Below are positions 1-7,914 of a DNA stretch of 64,000 bases, one piece after another. This DNA comes from CAVOAK01 sp965217615 (GTDB taxonomy: Bacteria > Pseudomonadota > Alphaproteobacteria > UBA8366 > CAVOAK01). The position numbers and the translations under genes are program-made. Below the pieces are notes generated by a model. It saw nothing but the letters and a program-made list of their open reading frames with translations, made no database searches and was not told the origin of the DNA. Within the stretch, counting starts at the first letter, position 1; each line of letters starts with the position of its first letter. The stretch covers positions 1-64,000 of the forward strand of contig CBDCIT010000018.1 of assembly GCA_965217615.1 (NCBI GenBank), written 5' to 3'.

Positions 1-233
1 CGGGCCTTCAACTCAGCATGGATCCGAGGCGCGCCGTAGCACCTCTTGCTCTGCTCGAAGATCTCCCGGATCTCTGACCCGAGCCTGCCACGCCGGGCAG
101 CGCGTTCAGCTCTCTTTGGGGCCGCACGCCGCCGGGCGTGGAACCAGCTGTGAGCAACCTCCAGGACCCGGCACATGAACCGGATGGCGTGCTCTGAAGC
201 ATGGGCGGCGATGAAAGCGTGCTTCGTCTTCAT
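1..233 (-). pseudogene. IS3-family transposase OrfB, 5' part (partial at window edge)
   Basis: This encodes the N-terminal end of an IS3 OrfB (MKTKHAFIAAH...) with the helical DNA-binding region before the rve/DDE domain. It is identical in frame to the copy starting at 13697. The catalytic domain lies beyond the left window edge, so I cannot say whether this copy is intact. The accompanying orfA (380-520, minus) is only 46 codons because of a small deletion before the leucine-zipper segment. Confidence 0.75.
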
Positions 234-580
234 GTCTTCGCCGCCCATTGAGCGAAAAAGCCGAGGCTTTGCGTAGAACCTCAACCTCCTCCGTCAGCCG
301 CTTGTTATCCCGGCGAAGCTGCACCAGTTGAGCGGCCTCGGCTTTCTGCGCCGCCCTCGCCGCGGCCGAGCCCGCGGCCTCAAGCTCGAGCCTTCAACTG
401 CGTTGGCGTGACGCCGAGCTCGGCAGCCACACTGCTATGCGTCGCACCCGGCTGCGACAGCCGGGCAACCGACTGTTCCTTGTATTCCGGCGAAAATCGC
501 CGCCTCGTCTGCTTTGTCATCTCGTCCCTCCAGGTCGGTATTCAATTTACCGCCTGGTCCGGGATCCGGGAGCAATGTCA
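1..580 (-). mobile_element. IS3-family element, left part, running off the window edge
   Basis: This segment is the reverse complement of 13350-13929, the left part of the IS3 element described there. Its terminus is at 580 and, read on the minus strand, begins TGACATTGCTCCCGGATCCC, the same end as the internal copy. orfA lies at 380-520 and the start of orfB at 1-233; the rest is outside the window. Both copies share the same orfA lesion, so it is ancestral to both and not a local sequencing error. Confidence 0.9.
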
Positions 581-597
581 CCTCAGAAAATTTACCT

Positions 598-734
598 ATG
601 ACAAGACCGGCTTCAAGGCTTCAATCATTCGATTGCGACACCCTTGGAGTCGATGCCTCCCGCACCGAATTCCACTGCTGCCATTACTCGTCGCTGCTTT
701 AACGCAGATCTTCTTGTTAGTTACGTCAAGTGTA
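598..734. repeat. 137-bp dispersed intergenic repeat, copy A
   Basis: Bases 598-734 match 58835-58971 at roughly 80% by eye, including the shared stretches GACAAGACCGGCTTCAAGGC and CTTGGAGTCGATGCCTCCCG. Neither copy has a convincing open frame. Copy A abuts the IS3 end at 580, and copy B lies between IS630 and IS256. The nature of the repeat is unknown. Confidence 0.7.
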
Positions 735-1094
735 ATCCCAGTCCTGGGCTCTCAACAACATCAATCTCGGAGCAACAACTCGCCCTCGCAGAGGTGTGAT
801 CGATAGATTCTGCCAAATGCGCCAAATCGTCATCTGGACGACAATATGTGTCGAGATTTTGTACTAATCAGCGCGTTCAGTGTCCGCTTCTGGCTACTAG
901 CGGACCTTCGGCTGGGCTCTGATTTATATCTGCTTTGCCTTTGAAAGCCGAAGTCGGGAAGTTGGTTGCTGTATGTCGGCTAAGGACCAAAAGCGGCATC
1001 ACGGCTATGAACGATTTCTGAAGGATTTCAACCTGCTCTCAGACCTAACAAAAGTATAGAGCCCGCAAAAAACATCAAACATCAGAGAAGGTCG
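735..1094. other. Intergenic region without a recognisable gene
   Basis: I see no coding frame with protein-like composition here. The only structure is a palindrome at 882-905 (GTCCGCTT, 8-base loop, AGCGGAC) of the family repeated elsewhere in this window. Because the downstream oxygenase is on the minus strand, this is its 3' flank. Confidence 0.5.
882..905. repeat. Palindromic repeat, GTCCGCTT/AGCGGAC family
   Basis: GTCCGCT and AGCGGAC arms flank a short spacer, giving a strong hairpin on either strand. Related copies are at 2218-2241, 2264-2287, 11881-11910, 60549-60573, 62091-62114, 62137-62159 and 62181-62210. They are always between genes and resemble REP-type extragenic palindromes. 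No poly-T follows, so a simple intrinsic terminator is not indicated. Confidence 0.75.
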
Positions 1095-2102
1095 TTAAGC
1101 GACGACTTCCTGAGAACCACCTGCTCCCCGCAGGTAATTGCTGTCGATATAGTGTTCGACATAGGCCTGCATGGTGATGGGTTCAAATTTCGGCGGATTA
1201 TCGGCATCCACGCAGGTGTCCAGGGTGTCGGATAAGGTGTCGGAGTCGGGGTTGAAAAACGTCGCGATGGAATAGCGTTCGCGTTTCGGCGGCACCACTC
1301 TGTGCGGCGTCGGCAAAAACCGTCCATTGGTCCAGCGATTGAGGAATTCGCCGGTGTTAACGACGATGCCGTTTTCAACCGGGTCCGGCCACATCCAGTT
1401 GCCGTCCTCATCAAGAATTTGCAGTCCTGGCTCTTCTGCCAGTGGCAGCATAGTGAGGAAGCTATGGTCGCAATGCGGGGCAATTCCGAATTGATTATCC
1501 TCCGGTTTCTCGGGAGGATAATAAGCATTGCGGCTCCACATGAGCGGATCGGTGAAATAGGGTTCAAAAAAGTCAGCCGGTTTACCCAGGGCCAGTGCAT
1601 AAAGGGGCAGTAGATTGTGGCCTAACGCAGCGATCGTTTCCTGATAGGCCATGACCGCATCCCGGAAGCCGTCAATCTCAGGCCAATGATTGGGCCCGTG
1701 GAAGCGCCGCCGTTCAATTACCGCCGGGTGGTCGGCAGGCCGTTCGCGGGCCAATGTCAGGGTCTCATTGAGGTCCTTCTTGGTGTTCTCGTTTATTACT
1801 GACGCGGCATAAACGGTCGAGCGAATAGGCACATAACCCAGCGATGTGTCATTGATAGAAAGTTTCCGTTTTTCTTCGATCGGCAACGCACAAAATTTAT
1901 TTAAGACCTCATACGCGGCATCCAGCTTGGAAAAATCGACCCCGTTGTTGACGACGAAATAGAATCCAATATGTTCCTGAATATGCTGAAGCTGACAGGC
2001 TAATTCCTCCCGGGCACCAGGCTCACCTGCTAGATAAGAGCCCAGATCCAGGATCGGGATACGGTCATATTTTCCCGTATGTGAATTGATGGCGCTGTTC
2101 AT
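1095..2102 (-). CDS. 2-oxoglutarate/Fe(II)-dependent oxygenase, isopenicillin N synthase-like
   Basis: This 335-residue protein has the two-part fold of the isopenicillin N synthase/2OG oxygenase superfamily: an N-terminal DIOX_N region (about residues 14-130) and a C-terminal 2OG-Fe(II) jelly roll (about 180-300). The facial triad is visible as His210-x-Asp212 and distal His267, and the cosubstrate-binding R-x-S is Arg276/Ser278. Family members hydroxylate, desaturate or cyclise small molecules in the cytosol using O2 and 2-oxoglutarate; the substrate here cannot be read from sequence. It stands alone between palindromic repeats, with no operon partner, and appears intact. The ATG at 2102 gives the standard family N-terminus. 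Confidence 0.9.
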   Translation of the reverse strand: MNSAINSHTGKYDRIPILDLGSYLAGEPGAREELACQLQHIQEHIGFYFVVNNGVDFSKLDAAYEVLNKFCALPIEEKRKLSINDTSLGYVPIRSTVYAASVINENTKKDLNETLTLARERPADHPAVIERRRFHGPNHWPEIDGFRDAVMAYQETIAALGHNLLPLYALALGKPADFFEPYFTDPLMWSRNAYYPPEKPEDNQFGIAPHCDHSFLTMLPLAEEPGLQILDEDGNWMWPDPVENGIVVNTGEFLNRWTNGRFLPTPHRVVPPKRERYSIATFFNPDSDTLSDTLDTCVDADNPPKFEPITMQAYVEHYIDSNYLRGAGGSQEVVA

Positions 2103-2217
2103 GGTTCACACCAAATTTCCCGATCAGCCATATTATTCATAGTCACTATAACTTGATTGCGGCGTCCTTCAACTGAAGCTTCCCCGGTTAAATCGCAACA
2201 ACCTCCGGCATTGCAAT

Positions 2218-2287
2218 GTCCGCTTCTGGCTATAAGCGGACCATTGTCGTATGCCTTAATTTCGTCCGCTTCTGACTCTTAGCGGAC
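2218..2287. repeat. Two tandem palindromes of the GTCCGCTT/AAGCGGAC family
   Basis: Hairpins at 2218-2241 and 2264-2287 each have 7-8 bp arms and an 8-10 base loop, spaced 22 bp apart. They lie just upstream of the minus-strand oxygenase (start 2102). The paired arrangement resembles REP doublets. Confidence 0.75.
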
Positions 2288-2509
2288 CTTCAAGTGCTGA
2301 TGAGGATCGGCCAGCTGGGCGCCCGAAATTCAGTATCCGGCGTCCCGCATCCGGCATAGTTTAGGATTGGTGTACCAGGCAACATGCCAACACAGATGAA
2401 GATTACCAAACCCATCGGCGAACTCTCAGCCGAGGCTGGTCTGCGCGCCATGCCGTAGCGCATTTTGATTGGGTTTTGTCAGCCCGTTCATGGTTGCTTC
2501 CCCGACGCC
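2288..2509. other. Non-coding stretch between palindromes and ackA
   Basis: No gene is recognisable. Together with 2103-2287 it makes about 400 bp between the oxygenase start and the 3' end of the acetate kinase gene, holding only the palindromes. Confidence 0.4.
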
Positions 2510-3662
2510 TTACGTCGCTAAATGTACTGCCGACTGGGCGATGATTGCTTCCTCGTCGGTGGGAATCACGTAGGCCGGGCAAAGCGACTTAGCGGTGGTG
2601 ATCCTGGTTGCGTTCGCCATGTTCGCTGCATCGTCTGTGGCGAAGCCGAACCAGCTCAGCTTCGCAAGAACGCGAGACCTGATTGCCACGGCGTTTTCGC
2701 CAATGCCTCCGGTGAATACAACTGCGTCAATTCCGCCGATGGCGGCCGCGGCAGCCCCGATTTCTTGCGCCAGGCGATCTACAAACATTTCAACTGCCTG
2801 TCGCGCCGTTGGGTGATCGTCGGCAAGAAGAGTAAGCATGTCAGAAGTCAGGTTGGACACGCCCAATAGGCCGGACTCGTGGTTTAGGATCCAATCGACT
2901 TTGGCAGAGTCGCCGCCGCAGTGGTCAATAAGCCAAAGGACCGCGCCGGGATCGAGCCGACCTGGACGACAGCCCATCATTAGACCGTCCAACGGCGTGA
3001 ACCCCATCGTCGTATACGCCGAGCGGCGCCCACTCATGCCTGTAAGGCTGCATCCATTACCGAGATGGCAGACGATGACACGACCCTCAGCCACTTCGCC
3101 AAGAACCTCCGGCATGCGGGCCGCGATCCACTCGTAGGATAGGCCGTGGAATCCAAAGCGACGGAGGCCCTGCTCGGCGAATCGGCGTGGCAGTGGCAAC
3201 AGTTTCCGATGCTCCGGTAACGTTCGGTGAAAGGCTGTATCAAAGCAGGCTATTTGAGGAATGCTGGGCAGTGTGTCCGACACTGCGAGAATGCCCGATA
3301 TGTTATGCGGCTGATGCAAGGGCGCTAGGGAGCAGAGCGCTTGAAGCTCTCCAAGATTCGCCTCGTCAATCCGTGTTGGGGTGTAGAATCGAGTCCCGCC
3401 ATGGACCATACGATGGCCGACCGCCAGGATGTCGCCAGCCCTCGGCGCAATGATGGTCTCAATGAGATGCGAAATTATCGAAGTGTGTGTCGAGGCTGGC
3501 GGGCAGATCGGAGACCGTTGCTCCGTAAATCTGAAGCCTCGGAACTAGCCCGCTGCCGATACGCACTGCCTGGCCTCGGAAGATGGGTGCCAAATCTTTG
3601 GAGAAGGCGGCGAACTTGACTGAAGACGACCCGCAATTCAACGCCAGGACGGCTTCCGGCAT
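2510..3662 (-). pseudogene. ackA: Acetate kinase, disrupted by a frameshift
   Basis: Acetate kinase interconverts acetyl phosphate + ADP and acetate + ATP in the cytosol. The N-terminal phosphate-binding signature NCGSSSVKF lies in one frame (3662 to about 3461). The remainder lies in another frame (about 3475 to 2510), with GHRMVHGG, FDTAFH, RFGFHGLSYEW, CHLGNG, MGFTPLDGLMMG and VFTGGIGENA. Read across the shift, ...FASH-LIETIIAPRAG... restores the family sequence, and the span of 1153 nt is one base off a whole number of codons. A single indel near 3460-3475 therefore breaks an otherwise complete gene of about 384 codons. In this context it would use the acetyl phosphate made by Xsc (5907-7640). 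It is either a real pseudogene or a sequencing error. Confidence 0.9.
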
Positions 3663-3667
3663 TGATC

Positions 3668-3853
3668 TCAGACGTCCTGAAACGTCAGGCTAAGGCTCTT
3701 GGCGATCTCGTCGCTATGTTGCTTCTTCGCGAGTAATGACGGCGAGATGACCTCGGGAAGCCGGCATATTTCAACACCACGGTCGCTTCCCCACCTCACG
3801 ACGATGGTCCGCTCATAGCCATTACCAGACATCGATGACAACAGAGGTTGCAA
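3668..3853 (-). CDS. Small unrecognised ORF upstream of ackA
   Basis: An open frame of about 61 codons (from a TTG, with a stop 13 codons further upstream) ends 5 bp before the ackA start. Codon use is plausible but I do not recognise the product. It could be the tail of a gene lost when IS1380 arrived at 4053, or non-coding. No signal peptide or membrane segment is seen. Confidence 0.25.
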   Translation of the reverse strand: MQPLLSSMSGNGYERTIVVRWGSDRGVEICRLPEVISPSLLAKKQHSDEIAKSLSLTFQDV

Positions 3854-4052
3854 ATTTGTGTACTTGCAGCAGACGCCTCCTACACTCGATTAACTCTGTG
3901 TGTCGACCGGTCTCTTTGTGCTTCTCGGCAAGTCGACCAAGACTGTTCGGATAGTTTTAAATTGTTTCGTTGTTGCACGTTTTCACCAACGCCTCTTCTA
4001 CGATTGGCCGACCTCTTCCACCACGGGTTTCTTCCTCGCTCCACCCTACTAG

Positions 4053-5745
4053 CCCGGATTTCTCAAACTAGGAAGTGCATCGGGGCCGAGAATCTGGTAT
4101 AATAGTGGTGAATCAAACACTTACCCAAGTCTCGGAGGTTCCCCGATGCAAACAGAGTGTACCCCGGCGTTGTTCGAATTTGAACCCGTCGAGCGCAAGA
4201 AAGTGGTGGCCGGGTTCGATGGCGGAACCATCACATCGGATGCGGGAGCGCTGCTTCTGGGGCGACTGGATCGCGGCCTCGGGCTGATCCGGCGGATGGC
4301 CGCCTGTTTCACGGACCGTCGTGATCCGAGGCTGCTCGAGCACACGGTCGAGACCCTGGTCGGCCAGCGCGTGTTCGGCTTGGCGCTCGGCTATGAAGAC
4401 CTGAACGATCACGATGAGCTTCGTCACGATCCGCTGTTCCATGTGCTGGCCGGCAAGCTGGAAGCCAACCGCTCGGACTGTGCGCCAGTCGCCGGCAAGA
4501 GCACCTTGAACCGGCTGGAGCATACTCCCAAGGGCGCGGCGGCGAAGTACCACAAGATCGACCATGACCCGGCCCGGGTGGCTGCCCTGTTTGTGGAGAT
4601 TCTTCTCGATGCCCACAACAGGCCGCCGCGGTGGATCGTGCTCGACCTGGACGCTACCGACGACCCAATCCATGGGCAACAGGAAGCTGGCTACTTCCAC
4701 GGCTACTATGACTGCCATTGCTATCTGCCGCTGTACATTTTCTGCGATCGTTTCCTGCTGGCGGCGAAGCTCCGGCCGTCGAACCTCGGCGGCGCGGATG
4801 GCGCCGTCGGCGAGGTGGCGCGCGTGGTCGGCCAGATCCGGGCGCGTTGGCCGCGGGTTCGCATTGTGCTGCGCGGCGACGGTGACTTTTCCACCGATGA
4901 GCTGATGAACTGGTGCGAAGCCGAGCCCGGCGTCGACTTCGTGTTCGGGCTGTCGCGCAATCAGCGGCTGGAAGCGGTGTTGGCGCCGGAGATGGCCGAA
5001 GCCAAGGCATGTTGCGCAGCGACCGGCGAAGCGACCAGACGGTTCAAAGACTTCGCCTATCAGACCGAACGCAGCTGGTCTCGCCCCCGGCGGGTGGTCG
5101 GCAAGGCCGAGCACTTGCGCGGGCGCGCCAATCCCCGCTTCGTGGTCACCTCCCTGCCGAGGACCCGCATCGACGCCCGCGCCCTCTACGAGGACCTGTA
5201 TTGCGCGCGCGGCGAGATGGAGAACCGAATCAAGGAGCAACAGCTCGACCTGTTCGCCGAGCGCACCTCGTCGGCGACCATGAAGGCCAACCAGCTCCGC
5301 CTTTGGTTCTCGTCGATGGCCTACGTGCTGCTCAACGAGTTGCGCCGGATCGCGCTCCGCCACACCCGGTTTGCCGACGCCACCTGCGGCACCATCCGCT
5401 TGAAGCTCTTGAAGATCGGCGCCCTGGTGCGCCGCAGCGTGCGGCGGATCAAGTTCGCCATGGCCTCGGGCTTTCCCTGGCACAACGAGTTCGCGCTCGC
5501 CTATGTCTACCTGGAACGCGCCTTCCCGCGATAGCCGAGCCCGGCAGGCCGCCCTGATTCGACCAGACCTACCGCAGCACGTTTCGGCACGCCCGTGGCC
5601 ACGCTCATGACGCGATTTTCTATCCACGGGACTCGTCAGACGATCAACTCCGGTCCAAACCGTCCCAACGTCACCCAGTCGCCGCCATCGCCCCCGCTCA
5701 GCGGCTCCACTCGACAAATCCCAAGGCGGGTTTGAGAAATGCGGG
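4053..5745 (+). mobile_element. IS1380-family insertion sequence, complete
   Basis: Inverted ends are CCCGGATTTCTCAAAC at 4053 and the complement of GTTTGAGAAATGCGGG ending at 5745. They are flanked by CTAG direct repeats (4049-4052 and 5746-5749), consistent with the 4-bp duplication of this family. The 1693-bp length is typical. It carries one transposase gene at 4146-5534. The element sits between ackA and xsc and separates xsc from whatever promoter lay upstream. Confidence 0.92.
4146..5534 (+). CDS. IS1380-family transposase
   Basis: This 462-residue DDE transposase is full length for the family. Visible landmarks are FDGGTITSDAGALLLGRLD near the N-terminus, FTDRRDPR, the LDLDATDD region with the first catalytic aspartate, RGDGDFSTDELM with the second, and the C-terminal GEMENRIKEQQLDLFAERTS segment with the conserved glutamate. 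It acts on the ends of its own element. The ATG at 4146 follows GGAGGTTCCCCG, a good ribosome-binding site. The large open frame opposite on the minus strand (about 4113-5780) is a high-GC shadow. Confidence 0.95.
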   Translation: MQTECTPALFEFEPVERKKVVAGFDGGTITSDAGALLLGRLDRGLGLIRRMAACFTDRRDPRLLEHTVETLVGQRVFGLALGYEDLNDHDELRHDPLFHVLAGKLEANRSDCAPVAGKSTLNRLEHTPKGAAAKYHKIDHDPARVAALFVEILLDAHNRPPRWIVLDLDATDDPIHGQQEAGYFHGYYDCHCYLPLYIFCDRFLLAAKLRPSNLGGADGAVGEVARVVGQIRARWPRVRIVLRGDGDFSTDELMNWCEAEPGVDFVFGLSRNQRLEAVLAPEMAEAKACCAATGEATRRFKDFAYQTERSWSRPRRVVGKAEHLRGRANPRFVVTSLPRTRIDARALYEDLYCARGEMENRIKEQQLDLFAERTSSATMKANQLRLWFSSMAYVLLNELRRIALRHTRFADATCGTIRLKLLKIGALVRRSVRRIKFAMASGFPWHNEFALAYVYLERAFPR

Positions 5746-5861
5746 CTAGATCTGTATAAGCTCCCTGGTTGACGTTTCAATCAATCTGGCGTTCGATTCC
5801 CTCGCCGGTGACGCCCTAAATCAGCCTTTGAGCAATCAATTCTCGATCGGGAGGAGTTCCA

Positions 5862-5906
5862 ATGACTCAAATGACAACTGAAGAAGCCTTTGTGAAAGTA
5901 CTGTAA
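5862..5906 (+). other. xsc: Detached first 14 codons of xsc ending in TAA
   Basis: ATG at 5862, preceded by GGGAGGAG, opens MTQMTTEEAFVKVL and ends in TAA at 5904-5906. This is the normal N-terminus of sulfoacetaldehyde acetyltransferase, where family members have a glutamine codon (CAA) at the stop position. A single C-to-T change explains it. The next codon is ATG (5907), so reinitiation is possible. Confidence 0.85.
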
Positions 5907-7640
5907 ATGCATGGCATCGAACATGCCTTTGGGATCATCGGGTCTGCAATGATGCCCGTTTCCGATCTTTTTCCGAAGGCAGGCATTACCTTTTGGGACT
6001 GCGCTCACGAATGCAACGCCGGCATGATGGCCGACGGCTATACGCGAACATCCGGAAACATATCGCTGGCCATTGCCCAGAATGGTCCAGGAATCACGAA
6101 TTTTGTAACGCCGATCAAGACAGCCTATTGGAATCATTCCCCACTTCTTCTGGTCACGCCGCAAGCAGCCAACAAAACGATTGGCCAAGGCGGGTTTCAG
6201 GAAGTCGAGCAAATGGCCTTGTTTCGGGACATGGTTTGTTACCAGGAGGAGTTGCGTGACCCCTCACGTGTTGCAGAGGTCCTGAACCGGGTGATTGAAA
6301 AAGCGCTCAGAGGTCTGGCACCGGCGCAAATTAACGTGCCGCGCGACTTTTGGACCCGCGTTATTGATATCGAACTGCCACAGATTGTTCGCCTTGAACC
6401 TTCACCAGGCGGAGCTGACTCAATTTCCAAGGCCGCCAAATTGCTGTCTGACGCCAAATTCCCTGTGATTCTGTCGGGGGCCGGTGTCATTCTTGGAGAC
6501 GCTATACCGGAGTGTCAGGCATTGGCCGAGCGTCTCGATTCGCCAGTCTGCAACGGTTATCAGCACAACGACAGCTTCCCGGGTAGCCACCCACTTGCAG
6601 TTGGACCTCTAGGCTACAACGGATCCAAGGCTGCAATGGAGTTAATAGCGAAGGCTGATGTCGTTCTTGCCCTTGGAACCCGGCTCAATCCGTTCTCAAC
6701 CTTACCAAGTTACGGAATTGAGTATTGGCCAGAAAAGGCCAGCATTATCCAAGTAGAGATCAACTCTGATCGCATCGGCTTGACCAAGAAGGTCACTGTT
6801 GGGATTTGTGGCGACGCAAAATTAGTTGCTAAGCAATTGTTGGAGCAGCTTTCCGATACGGCCGGCGATGAAGGTAGGGAAGAGCGCAAGGCAACCATCC
6901 ATCAAACGAAATCGGCATGGTTGCAGACCGTCAGCGGCCTGGATCATGAAGACGATGACCCCGGCACTGTTTGGAATAAAGAAGCGCGTGAGCGTGACTC
7001 GGATCTGATGTCTCCGCGCATGGCCTGGCGAGCTATTCAAGCGGGCCTGCCAATGAATGCGATAATTTCCACTGACATCGGCAACAACTGCGCCATTGGA
7101 AATGCTTACCCAACCTTCGAAGAAGGGCGCAAATACCTTTCTCCTGGATTATTCGGACCTTGCGGCTACGGATTTCCCGCTATTTTAGGAGCCAAAATCG
7201 GTTGCCCCGATGTTCCCGTCGTGGGCTTTGCAGGTGATGGGGCCTTTGGCATCTCAATGAATGAAATGACGTCCTGCGGCCGCGAGGGTCGGCCAGCTAT
7301 TACGATGGTTATCTTCCGCAATTTTCAGTGGGGTGCAGAGAAGCGCAACACGATACTCTGGTATGACGGCAATTTTGTCGGCACTGAACTGAACCGGGAG
7401 GTCAGCTACGCAAAAGTGGCTGAGGCTTGCGGATTAAAGGGCGTTCCGGTCAAGTCTCAGACCGAGTTGACTGAAGCTTTGCGGGAGGCATGCAAGGCTC
7501 AGGATCACGGGATTACGACATTTATTGAGGTCGTACTCAATCAGGAGCTAGGTGAGCCATTTAGGCGCGACGCCATGACGGCGCCAGTCAGCGTGGCTGG
7601 GATTGACGCTAACGATATGAGAACGAATTTGCCTGCGTGA
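5907..7640 (+). CDS. xsc: Sulfoacetaldehyde acetyltransferase, body of gene after premature stop
   Basis: Xsc is a thiamine-diphosphate enzyme that converts sulfoacetaldehyde and phosphate to acetyl phosphate and sulfite, the key cleavage in taurine and isethionate dissimilation. The 577 residues carry the N-terminal ThDP PYR domain (HECNAGMMADG with the activating Glu), a central domain, and the C-terminal PP domain with GDGAFGISMNE and the downstream FRNFQWGAEKRN characteristic of Xsc. Only the first 15 residues are cut off by the TAA at 5904. Translation could restart at the ATG directly after the stop, but the nearest ribosome-binding site serves 5862. Neighbouring ackA fits the pathway but is frameshifted, and a TauE/SafE (sulfite exporter) fragment lies at 25428. 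This is probably a recent pseudogene, or poorly expressed. Confidence 0.9.
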   Translation: MHGIEHAFGIIGSAMMPVSDLFPKAGITFWDCAHECNAGMMADGYTRTSGNISLAIAQNGPGITNFVTPIKTAYWNHSPLLLVTPQAANKTIGQGGFQEVEQMALFRDMVCYQEELRDPSRVAEVLNRVIEKALRGLAPAQINVPRDFWTRVIDIELPQIVRLEPSPGGADSISKAAKLLSDAKFPVILSGAGVILGDAIPECQALAERLDSPVCNGYQHNDSFPGSHPLAVGPLGYNGSKAAMELIAKADVVLALGTRLNPFSTLPSYGIEYWPEKASIIQVEINSDRIGLTKKVTVGICGDAKLVAKQLLEQLSDTAGDEGREERKATIHQTKSAWLQTVSGLDHEDDDPGTVWNKEARERDSDLMSPRMAWRAIQAGLPMNAIISTDIGNNCAIGNAYPTFEEGRKYLSPGLFGPCGYGFPAILGAKIGCPDVPVVGFAGDGAFGISMNEMTSCGREGRPAITMVIFRNFQWGAEKRNTILWYDGNFVGTELNREVSYAKVAEACGLKGVPVKSQTELTEALREACKAQDHGITTFIEVVLNQELGEPFRRDAMTAPVSVAGIDANDMRTNLPA

Positions 7641-7671
7641 CACTTGGAACTTCACAGGGGGAAAGCACGCG

Positions 7672-7848
7672 ATGGATAACGGGGTCATCGAACCAATCAT
7701 ATTCGGTGACCCTAATCGGATAGCCCGAAGTGCGGACGCCCTGTCATCGGATATATCTGGCTTGTGGAATGAGGAAGCTACGGACGAGCGCACTGCGACG
7801 GATGCGAGCTTACAGGCACCAGCTGGCGGAGATGTGGAAGTTTCATAG
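7672..7848 (+). CDS. Small acidic protein of unknown function between xsc and the amidohydrolase
   Basis: This 58-codon frame starts at an ATG preceded by AGGGGG (11 bases upstream). The product begins MDNGVIEPIIFGDP, is acidic, and has no membrane segment. It sits 31 bp after xsc and 66 bp before the amidohydrolase start, on the same strand, so all may share a transcript. I do not recognise the family. The ribosome-binding site and spacing make it more likely real than not. Confidence 0.5.
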   Translation: MDNGVIEPIIFGDPNRIARSADALSSDISGLWNEEATDERTATDASLQAPAGGDVEVS

Positions 7849-7914
7849 GAACGCGGGTCACGAGGGCAAATTGTCATCCGTTAGAGAGCGGTGGTGGCAG
7901 ATGCATGGTGCAAA

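Noticed and set aside
4113..5780. 555-codon open frame on the minus strand
   Set aside because: It is antisense to the IS1380 transposase, with low-complexity His/Arg/Gly composition typical of high-GC shadow frames. The sense frame has all family motifs.
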